Positions 33,730 to 42,130 of a stretch of DNA of 64,000 bases are shown piece after piece. Made by a program: the position numbers and the translations under genes. Source of the DNA: Streptomyces anulatus (GTDB lineage Bacteria > Actinomycetota > Actinomycetes > Streptomycetales > Streptomycetaceae); contig NZ_BMVK01000003.1 in NCBI RefSeq assembly GCF_014650675.1, forward strand, positions 186,001 through 250,000. Direction: 5' to 3'. Numbering within the stretch: the first letter of the stretch is position 1; every line of letters starts with the position of its first letter. The notes beneath the pieces are model-generated. The model did no database searches and was not told the DNA's origin. It saw only the letters and a list, made by a program, of their open reading frames with translations.

Positions 33730-34893
33730 TCACGACATCTCCGCCCGCTCCTGGCGGGCGGCCGCAGCGGCGGTGGCAGCGGCCAGCCGCCCCCGCCACC
33801 CACTGAGCTGTTCCTGCGCCTGCCAGCCGTCGGCATCGCCCCCGAGGTCGGCGATACGGTGCTCCGCCCAGCGGGCCCAGGCGGCGGCCTGCCGGCAGTC
33901 GGGGCACTCGGTCTCCCCGGCCATGGCCCGGAAGACATGCTCGGGCCCGGGACCGGGGCAGGTGACGAGCGGCGGAACGTACCGGGGAACGGCGGGCGGG
34001 GGAACCGCGTCGGAGGCCGACGGCTCCGGATCTTGCTCCGGCGCCGACTCCGACGCCGACTCCGACGCCAGCTCCGGCATCGGCATCGGCATCGGCATCG
34101 GCATCGGCATCGGCTCATGCTTCTGCTTCTGCGTCGGCTGGACTTCACGAGCTGCGGGGACGGTGGCTTCGGGCATCTTCTCCGCGAGCCGGTGCCGCAG
34201 GAACCCCACGGCGGACCGCACCCCGCCCTCCGGCAGATCACTGCTCAACACCCGCCGCAGCTCACCGGCGGAGACCCCGCGCCGCAGCCACTCCACGGCC
34301 TGCCCGACGAGCACACGGGCCTCGGCGACACCGAGGTGGAGCCCACGACTCACATGCCGGAGTGACAACAACACCCGCTCGGCTTGGACCTCTTCAGCGG
34401 TCAACGACTCCAAGACCGCTTCCACGCACGGGGCTTCGGTGGGTGGGCGGGAGGAGTTCTTCTCCCGTTCTTCGTCTACCGGTAGTTGATGACCGACGGT
34501 CCGGGGACCCGGCTGACCGACGGTCGGAAACCGGGCACTCGGAGACGGTGCGACACCGAGACCGGCGTCGCACCACAGAGGAGACACCTCGGTATCGGCC
34601 AACGGCACATTGGAGAAGACCTGCTGGGTGACCCAACGCCCACGCTCCCCCATGACCCGCCGCTCATGCACGAACCCGCACAGGAGCAACTGCTCCTTGG
34701 CCCGCTGATAGGCCCGCCCCTTGATGTCCAGCTTCCGCGCGTGCTCGGACAACGCCAGATCGGTGCCGCCGTCCGGCAACCCCTGAACGTAAAGAATCAG
34801 AACCTTCGCGTCACTGCACAGACGCGGATGACGCACGACGTCGTGCGAAGCCTTCGTGTAGCGCCGAGAGGGCGCGATAGCATGCCAAAGCAT
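33730..34893 (-). CDS. Helix-turn-helix domain protein, accessory-element type
   Basis: A 387-residue protein. Residues about 5-100 form a winged helix of the replication-initiator/plasmid type (DAKVLILYVQGLPDG, LSEHARKLDIKGRAYQRAKE, ERGRWVTQQVFSN). The middle (about 150-245) is helical; then comes a low-complexity region with PMPMPM and SESASES runs encoded by a hexanucleotide repeat; a CPDC segment lies near the C-terminus. Such proteins are common next to integrated elements in Streptomyces. The role is unknown. AGGAG lies 10 bases before ATG 34893. Confidence 0.7.
   Translation of the reverse strand: MLWHAIAPSRRYTKASHDVVRHPRLCSDAKVLILYVQGLPDGGTDLALSEHARKLDIKGRAYQRAKEQLLLCGFVHERRVMGERGRWVTQQVFSNVPLADTEVSPLWCDAGLGVAPSPSARFPTVGQPGPRTVGHQLPVDEEREKNSSRPPTEAPCVEAVLESLTAEEVQAERVLLSLRHVSRGLHLGVAEARVLVGQAVEWLRRGVSAGELRRVLSSDLPEGGVRSAVGFLRHRLAEKMPEATVPAAREVQPTQKQKHEPMPMPMPMPMPMPELASESASESAPEQDPEPSASDAVPPPAVPRYVPPLVTCPGPGPEHVFRAMAGETECPDCRQAAAWARWAEHRIADLGGDADGWQAQEQLSGWRGRLAAATAAAAARQERAEMS
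34076..34111. repeat. Hexanucleotide microsatellite (GGCATC)6 inside the HTH gene
   Basis: Six perfect copies of GGCATC on the plus strand code for Pro-Met repeats on the minus strand. The neighbouring SESASES segment comes from imperfect GACTCCGACGCC-type repeats at 34040-34070. Copy number can change by slippage without shifting the frame. Confidence 0.95.
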
Positions 34894-35086
34894 CCCGGTG
34901 GACTCCTGTTTCCACTAGTTGGGTGAAGGCCCTCGGCTCGGTGCTACGAACACCACCGGGGGCCGCCCCATGTGCGGGTACACACAGAGCGTGATGACGC
35001 GATCACGGTACCGCAGCCGGGAAGGCGCGAGCGCCAAAAGGCGGAACACCCCACCCGACCAGGTGACTTACTGCTTCCGTGGACGC

Positions 35087-35581
35087 ATGCACGAGGTAGA
35101 CCACCGCCAAGCACGCCGCCCGCCCCGCCCACTTCTCCTCCTGGACGTGGACGGCGTACTGAACCCTTTCGCGTCCCCGACCTGCCCACCCGGCTACCGC
35201 GAACACGACTTCTTCCCGGACGACGACCCACCGGTCCGCCTGAACGAATCCCACGCCTCCTGGCTGCCCCTGCTCGCCACCCGCTTCGACCTGGCCTGGG
35301 CCACCGGCTGGGAGGACGAGGCGAACACCTACCTGTCCCCGCTCTTCGGCCTCCCGCGACTACCGGTGATCCGCTTCCCCCCGGTCCCTTTCGCCCCCGC
35401 GGAAAAGGTCCCGCCCATCGCGGCCTTCGCCGGGGACCGCCCCACGGCCTGGGTGGACGACGCACACACGGAGGAGGCCCGGGAGTGGGCCGCCGCCCGT
35501 ACGGCACGGACCCTGCTCCTCGCTACGGACCCGGCGGAGGGGCTGACGAGGGAGGCGGTGGAGGAGCTGCTGCGGTGGTGA
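35087..35581 (+). CDS. HAD-domain protein (HAD_SAK-like)
   Basis: A 164-residue protein with the HAD nucleophile motif LLLLDVDGVLNPF near residue 18 and WATGWEDEAN, AWVDDAHTEEA later in the chain. This matches the small HAD domain found in 'Swiss army knife' RNA-repair proteins and in free-standing actinobacterial copies. It is probably a phosphatase; the substrate is unknown. ATG 35087 is chosen because the upstream open frame has an atypical translation. Promoter region 34894-35086 is shared with the divergent HTH gene and shows no gene. Confidence 0.75.
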   Translation: MHEVDHRQARRPPRPLLLLDVDGVLNPFASPTCPPGYREHDFFPDDDPPVRLNESHASWLPLLATRFDLAWATGWEDEANTYLSPLFGLPRLPVIRFPPVPFAPAEKVPPIAAFAGDRPTAWVDDAHTEEAREWAAARTARTLLLATDPAEGLTREAVEELLRW

Positions 35582-35625
35582 GCGACGGCCCCTGCCAGGG
35601 CGCGTGTTCCGGGTGGGCCGGCAGG

Positions 35626-36015
35626 TCAGAGAGGGACGATGCGGACCTTGTTGCCGCAGAGCTTGGTCATGTCGTCGCTGTCGGAGGTCAGGATGGCAAC
35701 CGGTTTCGGCTGGCGCAGGGCGACCTCGGCGACCGTGGCGTCGATGGCGTACTTGTGCCCGTGTAGCCCGGCGCCCTTGAGGAGTTCCGCTGCCGCTTTC
35801 GCCGCCTGCTCGGTGACGGGCTCCACCTTGACGCGGGACAGGGCCCAGTTCAGGCGGGGCATGGTGCGTAAGTGGCTGACTTCCACGATGGCGTTCGCCC
35901 CGATCACCAGGACGGCTCCCATGTCGTGGAAGACCTGCAACATCGCAAGGAACTCGCGGTCCTGCTCGATCCAGGCGGAGAGTACTTCCGAGTCCAGGAC
36001 AACGGTTTGATGCAC
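35626..36015 (-). CDS. PIN-domain ribonuclease (VapC-like toxin)
   Basis: A 129-residue PIN domain: first acid in VVLDSEVLSAW, middle acid in YAIDATVAEVAL, last acids in ILTSDSDDMTKL, the four-acid metal site of VapC RNases. GTG 36015 is used; the antitoxin-like gene ends 4 bases upstream on the same strand. Length and layout fit a chromosomal VapBC module that would slow translation when the antitoxin is lost. Confidence 0.82.
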   Translation of the reverse strand: MHQTVVLDSEVLSAWIEQDREFLAMLQVFHDMGAVLVIGANAIVEVSHLRTMPRLNWALSRVKVEPVTEQAAKAAAELLKGAGLHGHKYAIDATVAEVALRQPKPVAILTSDSDDMTKLCGNKVRIVPL

Positions 36016-36019
36016 TCGC

Positions 36020-36217
36020 TCACGCCGCGTCCGCGTCCTTGAGGGAGCCGGCGGCACCGAAGATCTTCGAACGGGCGTCGGCAAGCTCCTCATCACTGAA
36101 GCGTCCGTGCTCCTCCTCGTGGCAGCGAAGATCGTCGCCCAGAAGCTGGTGCCGGATCTGACGGGCTACGGCTTCCGCCACATAGCCGCACCCCCTCGGC
36201 GGCTTGATTTTCAGCAC
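36020..36217 (-). CDS. Putative antitoxin (VapB-like)
   Basis: A 65-residue charged protein from GTG 36217 (GAGG just upstream): KPPRGCGYVAEAVARQIRH then FSDEELADARSKIFGAAGS. Its size, strand and position directly before the PIN gene suggest an antitoxin, but no ribbon-helix-helix or AbrB motif is clear, so the family is unassigned. The 67-base divergent gap to the DUF262 gene may be its operator region. Confidence 0.55.
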   Translation of the reverse strand: MLKIKPPRGCGYVAEAVARQIRHQLLGDDLRCHEEEHGRFSDEELADARSKIFGAAGSLKDADAA

Positions 36218-36284
36218 TGACCTCGTGTGCGCTCGACCGCCGGTAACCTCTCGGCAGCGTTCAGTGTCGAGGAGGGGGTGGGTC

Positions 36285-38111
36285 GTGACTGAGCAAGCAT
36301 TCGGGATCGACAAGATTCAGCTGGTCAAACTGCTGCGTCGGGTGACCGAAGGCGAAGCACAGCTACCGGAGTTCCAACGCGGCTGGGTGTGGCCGGACCA
36401 CAACATCATCGGCTTGCTCGCCTCAATCTCTCGTGGATACCCGGTCGGCACCCTCATGCTGCTGCAGACCGGTGGTGACGTCCGTTTCAAGTGTCGCCCG
36501 GTTGAGGGCGCCACCCCGCCCCCGGGCACCGAACCGGACGCCCTGATTCTCGACGGCCAGCAGCGGATGACCTCGCTCTTCCAGTCGCTCATGCTCGGCA
36601 AGCCGGTCGAGACACAGAACCAGCGTAAACAGCGGATCACCGGCTGGTTCTACGTCGACATGGTCAAGGCTCTCGACCCTCAGGCGGACCGTGAAGACGC
36701 CATCCGCCTTCTGCCGGCGGACCGGATGGTCCGCAGCTTCCGCGGCGATCTCATCGAGGACTACTCGACCCCGGAAAAGGAATACGCCGCCCGGCTCTTC
36801 CCACTCTCCCAGCTCTTTTCCAACCGAGATTGGAGCTACGGTTACGAGGACTACTGGAAGGATCAGGGGCAGGACGGCCGTAAGTGGTGGCGGGACTTCG
36901 AGGAGGCATTCGTTCGCCCCTTCGAGCTCTACCAGGTACCGGTGATCGAGCTAGGGAAGCAAACCGAGAGGCAGGCTGTCTGCCAGGTCTTCGAGAAGGT
37001 CAACACCGGCGGCGTCACCCTCACAGTCTTCGAGCTGCTCACCGCCACATATGCCGCCGAAGAGTTCGACCTGCGCCACCACTGGAACAATGCGGTCCGG
37101 GCCGCTTGGAAGGCACCGGAGTACCGCGTCCTCAAAGAGGTTGCCAACACCGACTTCCTGCAGGCCGTCACCCTGATGGCAACGGCTGCCCGGCGCGCCG
37201 ATGCCGCTGCCGCAGGGATGGATGAAGAGCGTCTGCCGCGAATCGGCTGCAAACGCAAGGACATGCTGGACCTGGGTCTGGACGAGTACCGCCGCTACGC
37301 ACCACTGGTCGTCCAAGGCTTCAAGGACGCCGCCAAGTTCCTCCGCCAGCAGTATCTCTTCGACACCAAGTTTCTCCCCTACGGCACCCAGCTCATCCCT
37401 CTTGCCGCGATCCTCAGCACGCTCGGCGAGCAGGCCGAACCGGCCGGTGCGCAGCAGAAGCTCGCCCGTTGGTACTGGTGCGGTGTGTTCGGCGAGCTGT
37501 ACGGCGGCTCGACGGAGACCAGGTTCAGCCATGACCTCCCCGAAACCGTGGGTTGGGTGCGCGGCACCAGGGCCGAACCTCGCACCATCCACGATGCCCG
37601 GTTCAGTGAGAGCCGCCTGCTGACATTGCGCACCCGCAACAGCGCCGCCTACAAGGGGATCTACGCACTTCTGATGAAGGAAGGCGCCGTCGACTGGCGA
37701 ACCGGTGAGAAGACCGAGATCACCGAGTACTTCGCTGAGGCCGTTGACATTCACCACATCTTCCCGCAAGCGTGGTGCGAGCGGGAGAACATCGCCCGGG
37801 GCACTTACAACTCAATCGTCAACAAGACCCCGCTGACCGGACGTACCAACCGCATCATCGGCGGGACAGCGCCCTCTGCCTATCTCCCCAGGCTCGCGAA
37901 GAACGCCGAGGTGGACGCGGACACCGTGGCCAACCACATTCGTACCCATCTGGTTGATCCCACGCTGCTCGCCAAGGATGACTTTGCGGGCTTCTTCGAA
38001 GCCCGGCAGCAAGCCCTGGTCGAGGCGATCGAGACGGCCACTGGCAAGGCGGTCGTTACTGAAGACGGTTATCCCACAACCGGTGTGGTGGACGAGGGCG
38101 ACGAAGACTAA
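36285..38111 (+). CDS. DUF262 plus HNH endonuclease protein (GmrSD-like)
   Basis: A 608-residue protein. The N-terminal DUF262 domain shows LPEFQRGWVWP (residues about 24-34), the nucleotide-binding LILDGQQRMTSLF and FEKVNTGGVTLTVFEL. The C-terminal HNH/DUF1524-type motif is DIHHIFPQAWCE with downstream N-x-x-N residues (about 485-530). This domain pair occurs in GmrSD-type modification-dependent restriction enzymes and other phage-defence nucleases. GGAGGGGG precedes GTG 36285. Base composition is less GC-rich than in neighbouring core genes, which with the adjacent VapBC and integrase remnant suggests acquisition. Confidence 0.85.
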   Translation: MTEQAFGIDKIQLVKLLRRVTEGEAQLPEFQRGWVWPDHNIIGLLASISRGYPVGTLMLLQTGGDVRFKCRPVEGATPPPGTEPDALILDGQQRMTSLFQSLMLGKPVETQNQRKQRITGWFYVDMVKALDPQADREDAIRLLPADRMVRSFRGDLIEDYSTPEKEYAARLFPLSQLFSNRDWSYGYEDYWKDQGQDGRKWWRDFEEAFVRPFELYQVPVIELGKQTERQAVCQVFEKVNTGGVTLTVFELLTATYAAEEFDLRHHWNNAVRAAWKAPEYRVLKEVANTDFLQAVTLMATAARRADAAAAGMDEERLPRIGCKRKDMLDLGLDEYRRYAPLVVQGFKDAAKFLRQQYLFDTKFLPYGTQLIPLAAILSTLGEQAEPAGAQQKLARWYWCGVFGELYGGSTETRFSHDLPETVGWVRGTRAEPRTIHDARFSESRLLTLRTRNSAAYKGIYALLMKEGAVDWRTGEKTEITEYFAEAVDIHHIFPQAWCERENIARGTYNSIVNKTPLTGRTNRIIGGTAPSAYLPRLAKNAEVDADTVANHIRTHLVDPTLLAKDDFAGFFEARQQALVEAIETATGKAVVTEDGYPTTGVVDEGDED

Positions 38112-38231
38112 ATGACCGCCGGGTGCCGTGGCGGACCCTCTTCCCGGGCCACGTCGACTGCTCGTTGAACGGGCACCTTGCCATCAGTCGCAACCGACGC
38201 ACGGACGGAGCCGGCCACGGGCAAGAGGGCG

Positions 38232-38355
38232 ATGAGATCGGAGCCCGGTAGACGCGGGGCCGTGCTGCCGGAGTTCCTGCGGAAGGACTTTCAGCGGCAC
38301 ATGAGTCGGCACGCCGAGAAGGGGCCGGATGGTGCGGTCGGCCCGTTACAAGGCG
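38232..38355 (+). pseudogene. Remnant of a phage-type integrase
   Basis: The frame reads RSEPGRRGAVLPEFLRKDFQ then RHMSRHAEKGPDG, the pattern of actinophage tyrosine recombinases just before the catalytic core (AGRR-V-LP ... GPDGLVF). The match breaks at about 38350, and neither end is intact. It sits 120 bases after the DUF262 gene and hints that this block came with a mobile element. Short match, so tentative. Confidence 0.35.
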
Positions 38356-38679
38356 CGCGAGGAGGGCGACGAGCACTACGGCCTGCTCGCCGAACTCGGC
38401 CAGTACGGCACCGCCCTCTGGCTCCGCTGGCACGGGTCCGACGTGGACGTGGCCGTGCTACCGGACTGCCCGGTGATCGGAACCGGCTCCGGCTCCGGCT
38501 CCGGTGGGGACGCCTGCGGCCTTTTCGCCGGTCACGTCGAGCGGCACAGCTGGGCAGAAGCGCCGCCTCAAAGAGCGCTTAGTCCTGGTGGGAGTGTTGG
38601 GAACGCAGTGATCTCGGGGATGATTGCGTGGTGTTGGTCCAGGTGGAAGCGGTGGGGCGGGTCGTCGACGGGCGCGTGA
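38329..38679 (+). pseudogene. Open frame of uncertain status, probable gene fragment
   Basis: A 116-codon frame whose first half reads like protein (EEGDEHYGLLAELGQYGTAL, WHGSDVDVAVLPDCPVIG) and whose end does not. It overlaps the integrase remnant at one side and the next gene at the other. No Shine-Dalgarno sequence. I do not recognise it; it may be the C-terminal piece of a lost gene. Confidence 0.25.
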
Positions 38680-39031
38680 CGGTTCGGGTGCGCTCGGAGG
38701 TGGGTGCCGCCGCGGCATTCTGGTGCGGCGGTCCGACGGGAGTGGGCCGCGAGCATCATGTGGAGTGGACTGTTGAAGAGGACGTGTCCTGGGGCGGCAA
38801 CACCCGACCGGCCGCTTCCTTCCTGTCCGGGGTGGATGAGAAGGAAGGTGACCGGATCGTCTTTCGGGGGCGGCTGGGCTTGACGGGCGACGGCGGGGCC
38901 ACGTTGGAAGTAGCCGGAACCCACATCCTTTCGACCTCGCCGACCCGCCGCCATCGACTGCTGTCGATGGAACGTGGGTCGAGATCAGCGTGGAGCGGAA
39001 CAGTGTCAGCCTGTGGCCCTACCTGCTGTGA
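38628..39031 (+). pseudogene. Small hypothetical protein with a frameshift
   Basis: From GTG 38628 the frame gives about 100 convincing residues (VQVEAVGRVVDGRVTVRVRS, EGDRIVFRGRLGLTGDGG, VAGTHIL). At about 38925-38931 (CCTTTCG) the sensible reading moves to another frame, FDLADPPPSTAVDGTWVEIS to SLWPYLL, ending TGA 39029-39031. One missing base explains it. It is either a broken gene or a sequencing error. Family unknown; the small beta-rich sequence resembles immunity-type proteins only in general style. Confidence 0.5.
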
Positions 39032-39207
39032 TTAACAGGAGCGCGATTGGGTGGCCGTTCAGCTGTCGCGCCAGTTGTAGGTGGATTCTCGGGTGAGTCT
39101 GCGACTCATGAGCCGCCGGATCATCCGCGAATCCGCCCCGGACTGGCGTGACGCCTGAGCACGCGGCGCTGTACCCCCACCCGTCGGGCATCTACGAACC
39201 CACCGCT

Positions 39208-39546
39208 TCACAGATCAAGCACTTCTTCAGGTGGTCGGGCTCTGGGCAGGGCACCCCCGTAGACGTACGGGTCGATTTCGTTGCCCTTCCTGTCACAAAG
39301 GTGGAAGCAGTGGCCGTTGACCCACAGCGTGACCGAATCGCGCCGGTGGCCAACCTGGAAGGGCTCGTCCCCAAGCTGCGTCCCAGGCCAAGAACCATCT
39401 CCCGCTGAGGAATGAGTGACAACGACGCATGTCTCCTTCGGCAGGATCCGATGGACGTCTCCCCAGGGTTCCAACATCAGATCCAGCGGCATCTCGTCGT
39501 CGTTCCTGACCACCAGCCGCGCCGTTCTCCCCGCGAACATTGCCAT
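39208..39546 (-). CDS. Hypothetical protein
   Basis: A 112-residue protein, FAGRTARLVVRNDDEMPLDL then EPWGDVHRILPKETCVVVTH and HRRDSVTLWVNGHCFHLC, a beta-rich pattern with no known motif. GGGGAGGGG lies just before ATG 39546. It is flanked by remnants, so it may belong to the accessory block. The gaps 39032-39207 and 39547-39733 show no gene; the latter is comparatively AT-rich and probably carries its promoter. Confidence 0.6.
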   Translation of the reverse strand: MAMFAGRTARLVVRNDDEMPLDLMLEPWGDVHRILPKETCVVVTHSSAGDGSWPGTQLGDEPFQVGHRRDSVTLWVNGHCFHLCDRKGNEIDPYVYGGALPRARPPEEVLDL

Positions 39547-39733
39547 CGCCCCTCCCCGGCCCTTCGCAGCCACACGTGCGACTGCTACCTCGGTCCGCAC
39601 GCGACAAAATCCTCACACGCAGGATCAGTCGAACCAAGCGTCACGAGTTACCAAATACCCCAGTTGGAATGAAACGCCCTTTCAGTGACATGCGCACTCG
39701 CCGACTTTCCCGGCCCCTCCGGGACCCCGCACC

Positions 39734-40040
39734 GCCCTCGTCGCGTACAGCGCTGCGTAGGCAGGGCTGCTGGGACTGCCCCGCTCCCTCGCCCGCGAAC
39801 TGGGCCCGTACGGAATCTGCGTCGGACACCGTCATGCCCGGTGCCAGCCAGGTCGAGGCCGAGAGCACCCTCCCCGCCCAGCACCGAGCGCTGCCGGAGG
39901 ACCAGATCAAGCGTCAGTGCGTCCCGCGCCGTGGCCGGCCCGAGGGTGTCGCGACCCTGGTGGCGCTTCTCGTGGGGCCCTCCGCCTCCTTCATCACGGG
40001 ACAGTCCATCCACGTCGACGGCGGCCGGCTGCTGGACTGA
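39734..40040 (+). pseudogene. Remnant of a short-chain dehydrogenase (SDR)
   Basis: Frame from 39734 reads ALVAYSAA, then a stop where SDRs have Lys of the YxxxK catalytic pair, then AGLLGLPRSLARELGPYGIC. After about 39822 the match continues in another frame (TVMPGASQVEAEST) to FITGQSIHVDGGRLLD, the classic SDR C-terminus, ending at TGA 40040. One nonsense change, one frameshift and no N-terminal Rossmann motif: a dead fragment. Confidence 0.75.
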
Positions 40041-40070
40041 GACCACCAACAAGCAGGGAGACAAGCCGAA

Positions 40071-40508
40071 ATGATGGAACGAGTCCGCGCCGTCCTGGTC
40101 ACCGCAGACGACACGATGCTGGTCATCCGCCGCACCCGGCCCGGCATCCCCGAATACTGGGTCCTGCCCGGCGGCGGCGTCGAACCCGGCGACGCGTCCC
40201 GGGAGGCCGCCCTCCACCGGGAGATCCACGAGGAAATCGCGGGGAAGGCCGACATCATCCGTCTCCTCCACACGATGGAGTCCGACGACGAGCGTCAGCT
40301 CTTCTACCTCGCCCGCATCGCGACCTGGTCCTTCGAGGACCGCACCGGCCCCGAGTTCAGCGCCGAAGGCCGCGGTGAATACGCGCTGGAAGAGATTCCG
40401 CTGACCACGGAGGGGCTCGACGGCATCGACCTCAAGCCCGAAGAGATCGCCCATGTCCTACAGGCAGCCATCAGTGGCGAAAGCCTCGGAGTCGAGGGAT
40501 CGCTCTGA
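40071..40508 (+). CDS. Nudix hydrolase
   Basis: A 145-residue Nudix protein. The box is GGGVEPGDASREAALHREIH plus EEIAG; it departs from the consensus by Asp for the first Glu, one extra residue and Ala for the last Gly, but the metal-binding REIHEE core is kept. It probably hydrolyses a nucleoside diphosphate derivative. AGGGAG precedes ATG 40071. It lies just after an SDR remnant, whose promoter it may have inherited. Confidence 0.85.
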   Translation: MMERVRAVLVTADDTMLVIRRTRPGIPEYWVLPGGGVEPGDASREAALHREIHEEIAGKADIIRLLHTMESDDERQLFYLARIATWSFEDRTGPEFSAEGRGEYALEEIPLTTEGLDGIDLKPEEIAHVLQAAISGESLGVEGSL

Positions 40509-40607
40509 GCCTTTGAGTCCGTCAACCCGCCATCAGGGCCAGACCGAGATGAGCCGGCCTCGCAGGGAGGGCGCCCCGTCCCCGTAAGCGGGAGGGCCCG
40601 CAGAACA

Positions 40608-40641
40608 CGGGGTCCCGGAGACTTCGCCCTTCGGGACCCCG
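40608..40641. terminator. Convergent terminator after the Nudix gene
   Basis: CGGGGTCCCG (40608-40617) pairs exactly with CGGGACCCCG (40632-40641), a 10-bp stem with a 14-base loop between the Nudix gene and the converging hypothetical gene. Confidence 0.7.
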
Positions 40642-40661
40642 GAGCGTCCTCCGCCTCCCCT

Positions 40662-41195
40662 TTACCCCGCCTCCACCTGCGTCAGCGCCTCCGTGATCAT
40701 GCGGGTCGCGAAGTCCGGGTCCTCCGTGATGCGGTTGATGTGCTCCGCCAGCAGGAACGCCGTCGCCTCCAGCGGCGTCAGCTCCGTCTTCTTCCACTCG
40801 CCGTACTGCTGGCGCCACAGGGTGGGGCTCAGGCCGATGGCGGCGGCGATGACCATGCCGGACATCGTGGGGATGGTCTCTGGAGGAATGCTCCTGGGCA
40901 TCCGCCTGAGTGTCGCGACCAGGGTCGGGACCACGTACTCGATGACGTCCTTGTCGTGCGCCTCGTGGGCCTCGCGCAGCCACTTCACGTACAGGAAGAT
41001 CAGCGTGCACGCGCCGTCCAGCACGTCGTCAAGGCCCTCCGGGCCCAGCGAGGAGATGAGTTGCCGGGCCAGATCCTCCTGTTCGGGATCGGCATCGGTC
41101 CTGTCCTTGTGGACGCTCCTGAGCCGGGAGTCGATGAGCATGAGCGCCGCGCTCACATCACCGGCGGGAGCGTATCGGGGTTCAAAGGGTGACAA
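40662..41195 (-). CDS. Hypothetical helical protein
   Basis: About 177 residues, mostly alpha-helical: GDVSAALMLIDSRLRSVHKD, ARQLISSLGPEGLDDVLDGA, IFLYVKWLREAHEAHDKDVI and ending TEALTQVEAG. No motif is recognised. The start is uncertain: TTG 41195 keeps all the plausible coding sequence; GTG 41155 or ATG 41141 would shorten it, and no site has a good ribosome binding sequence. It may be part of the accessory block. Confidence 0.6.
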   Translation of the reverse strand: MSPFEPRYAPAGDVSAALMLIDSRLRSVHKDRTDADPEQEDLARQLISSLGPEGLDDVLDGACTLIFLYVKWLREAHEAHDKDVIEYVVPTLVATLRRMPRSIPPETIPTMSGMVIAAAIGLSPTLWRQQYGEWKKTELTPLEATAFLLAEHINRITEDPDFATRMITEALTQVEAG

Positions 41196-41349
41196 GACAG
41201 AAGACCTTCTGGGATGGCCACCGGTGGGCAGCCCGCAGGGCCGGGGGCGGCATTCCACTCCTCTACGTACTCGGGCGGTTACGCAGAAGACTCTCCACCA
41301 TCCCCGGCCGTCCCGTCCGGCACTCGGCGGATTCGGCGGGCTTCCGCCG

Positions 41350-41994
41350 TCACTTCCGCCAGAACAGGTGGTGCGTCATGCCGCTCGGGCTCGGAACGAC
41401 GTCCAGGTGGTACCGGTCGAGCAGTTCGTCGGGCGACTCCCACAGGTGCAGGCCCGTTCCCAGCTTCACCGGTGCGACCGCCACGTGCAGGGTGTCGACC
41501 AGGCCGGCGTCGAGGAACTCACGGATCGTGGTGACTCCGCCGCCGAGTCGTACGTCCTTGCCGTCCGCCGCTTCCCGCGCCCGGTCGAGGACCGTCGCCG
41601 GGTCGTCGTCGACGAAGTGGAACGTGGTGTCCGACAGCGTGATCGACGGGCGCTTGTGGTGGGTCATCACGAACACCGGTGTGTGGAACGGGGGCTTCTC
41701 GCCCCACCAGCCCTGCCACTCGTGGTTCTCCCAAGGGCCGCGCTGGGGGCCGAACTTGTTGCGGCCCATGATCTCGGCGCCGATGTTGCGTGCGAAGTCC
41801 CGTGTGAAGTAGTCGTCCAGGCCCCGGCTCCCGCCGGCGTCCGTGCGCATGGGCCAGCTGGCCGTCGCCCCGGCCCAGGAGAAGAGCCGCTCGGGGTCGA
41901 CGTGACCGAACGGGCGCTCCAGCGTCTGGTTCTCTCCGGCGGCGATGCCGTCGCTCGAGACGGTGAAGTTCTGGACTCTCAGCAGCTGGGTCAC
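41350..41994 (-). CDS. Dihydrofolate reductase / RibD C-terminal family protein
   Basis: A 214-residue protein: NFTVSSDGIAAG at the N-terminus, IGAEIMGRNKFG, then DVRLGGGVTTIREFLDAGLV, the NADPH-binding GGG motif of the RibD C-terminal/DHFR-like group. It is a reductase of unknown substrate. GTG 41994 has AGGAG 6 bases upstream, better than GTG 42021. It diverges from the flavoprotein gene. Confidence 0.88.
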   Translation of the reverse strand: MTQLLRVQNFTVSSDGIAAGENQTLERPFGHVDPERLFSWAGATASWPMRTDAGGSRGLDDYFTRDFARNIGAEIMGRNKFGPQRGPWENHEWQGWWGEKPPFHTPVFVMTHHKRPSITLSDTTFHFVDDDPATVLDRAREAADGKDVRLGGGVTTIREFLDAGLVDTLHVAVAPVKLGTGLHLWESPDELLDRYHLDVVPSPSGMTHHLFWRK

Positions 41995-42130
41995 GCGTTT
42001 CTCCTGCTCCTGTGCGGTCAACGACGGTGGTGAGACTTCCCGCAGAGGGAAAACTCATCGGTCGAGGGGAGAGATCACCTCACCTCACCACACCACAACG
42101 CACGCGCTTCAGCGATCCAGGAGAGTCCTC

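Noticed and set aside
34076..34111. CRISPR-like array
   Set aside because: Units are 6 bases with no spacers and lie inside a coding frame.
39154..39408. Plus-strand frame of 86 codons
   Set aside because: It opposes a better-supported minus-strand gene (39208-39546) and has no ribosome binding site.
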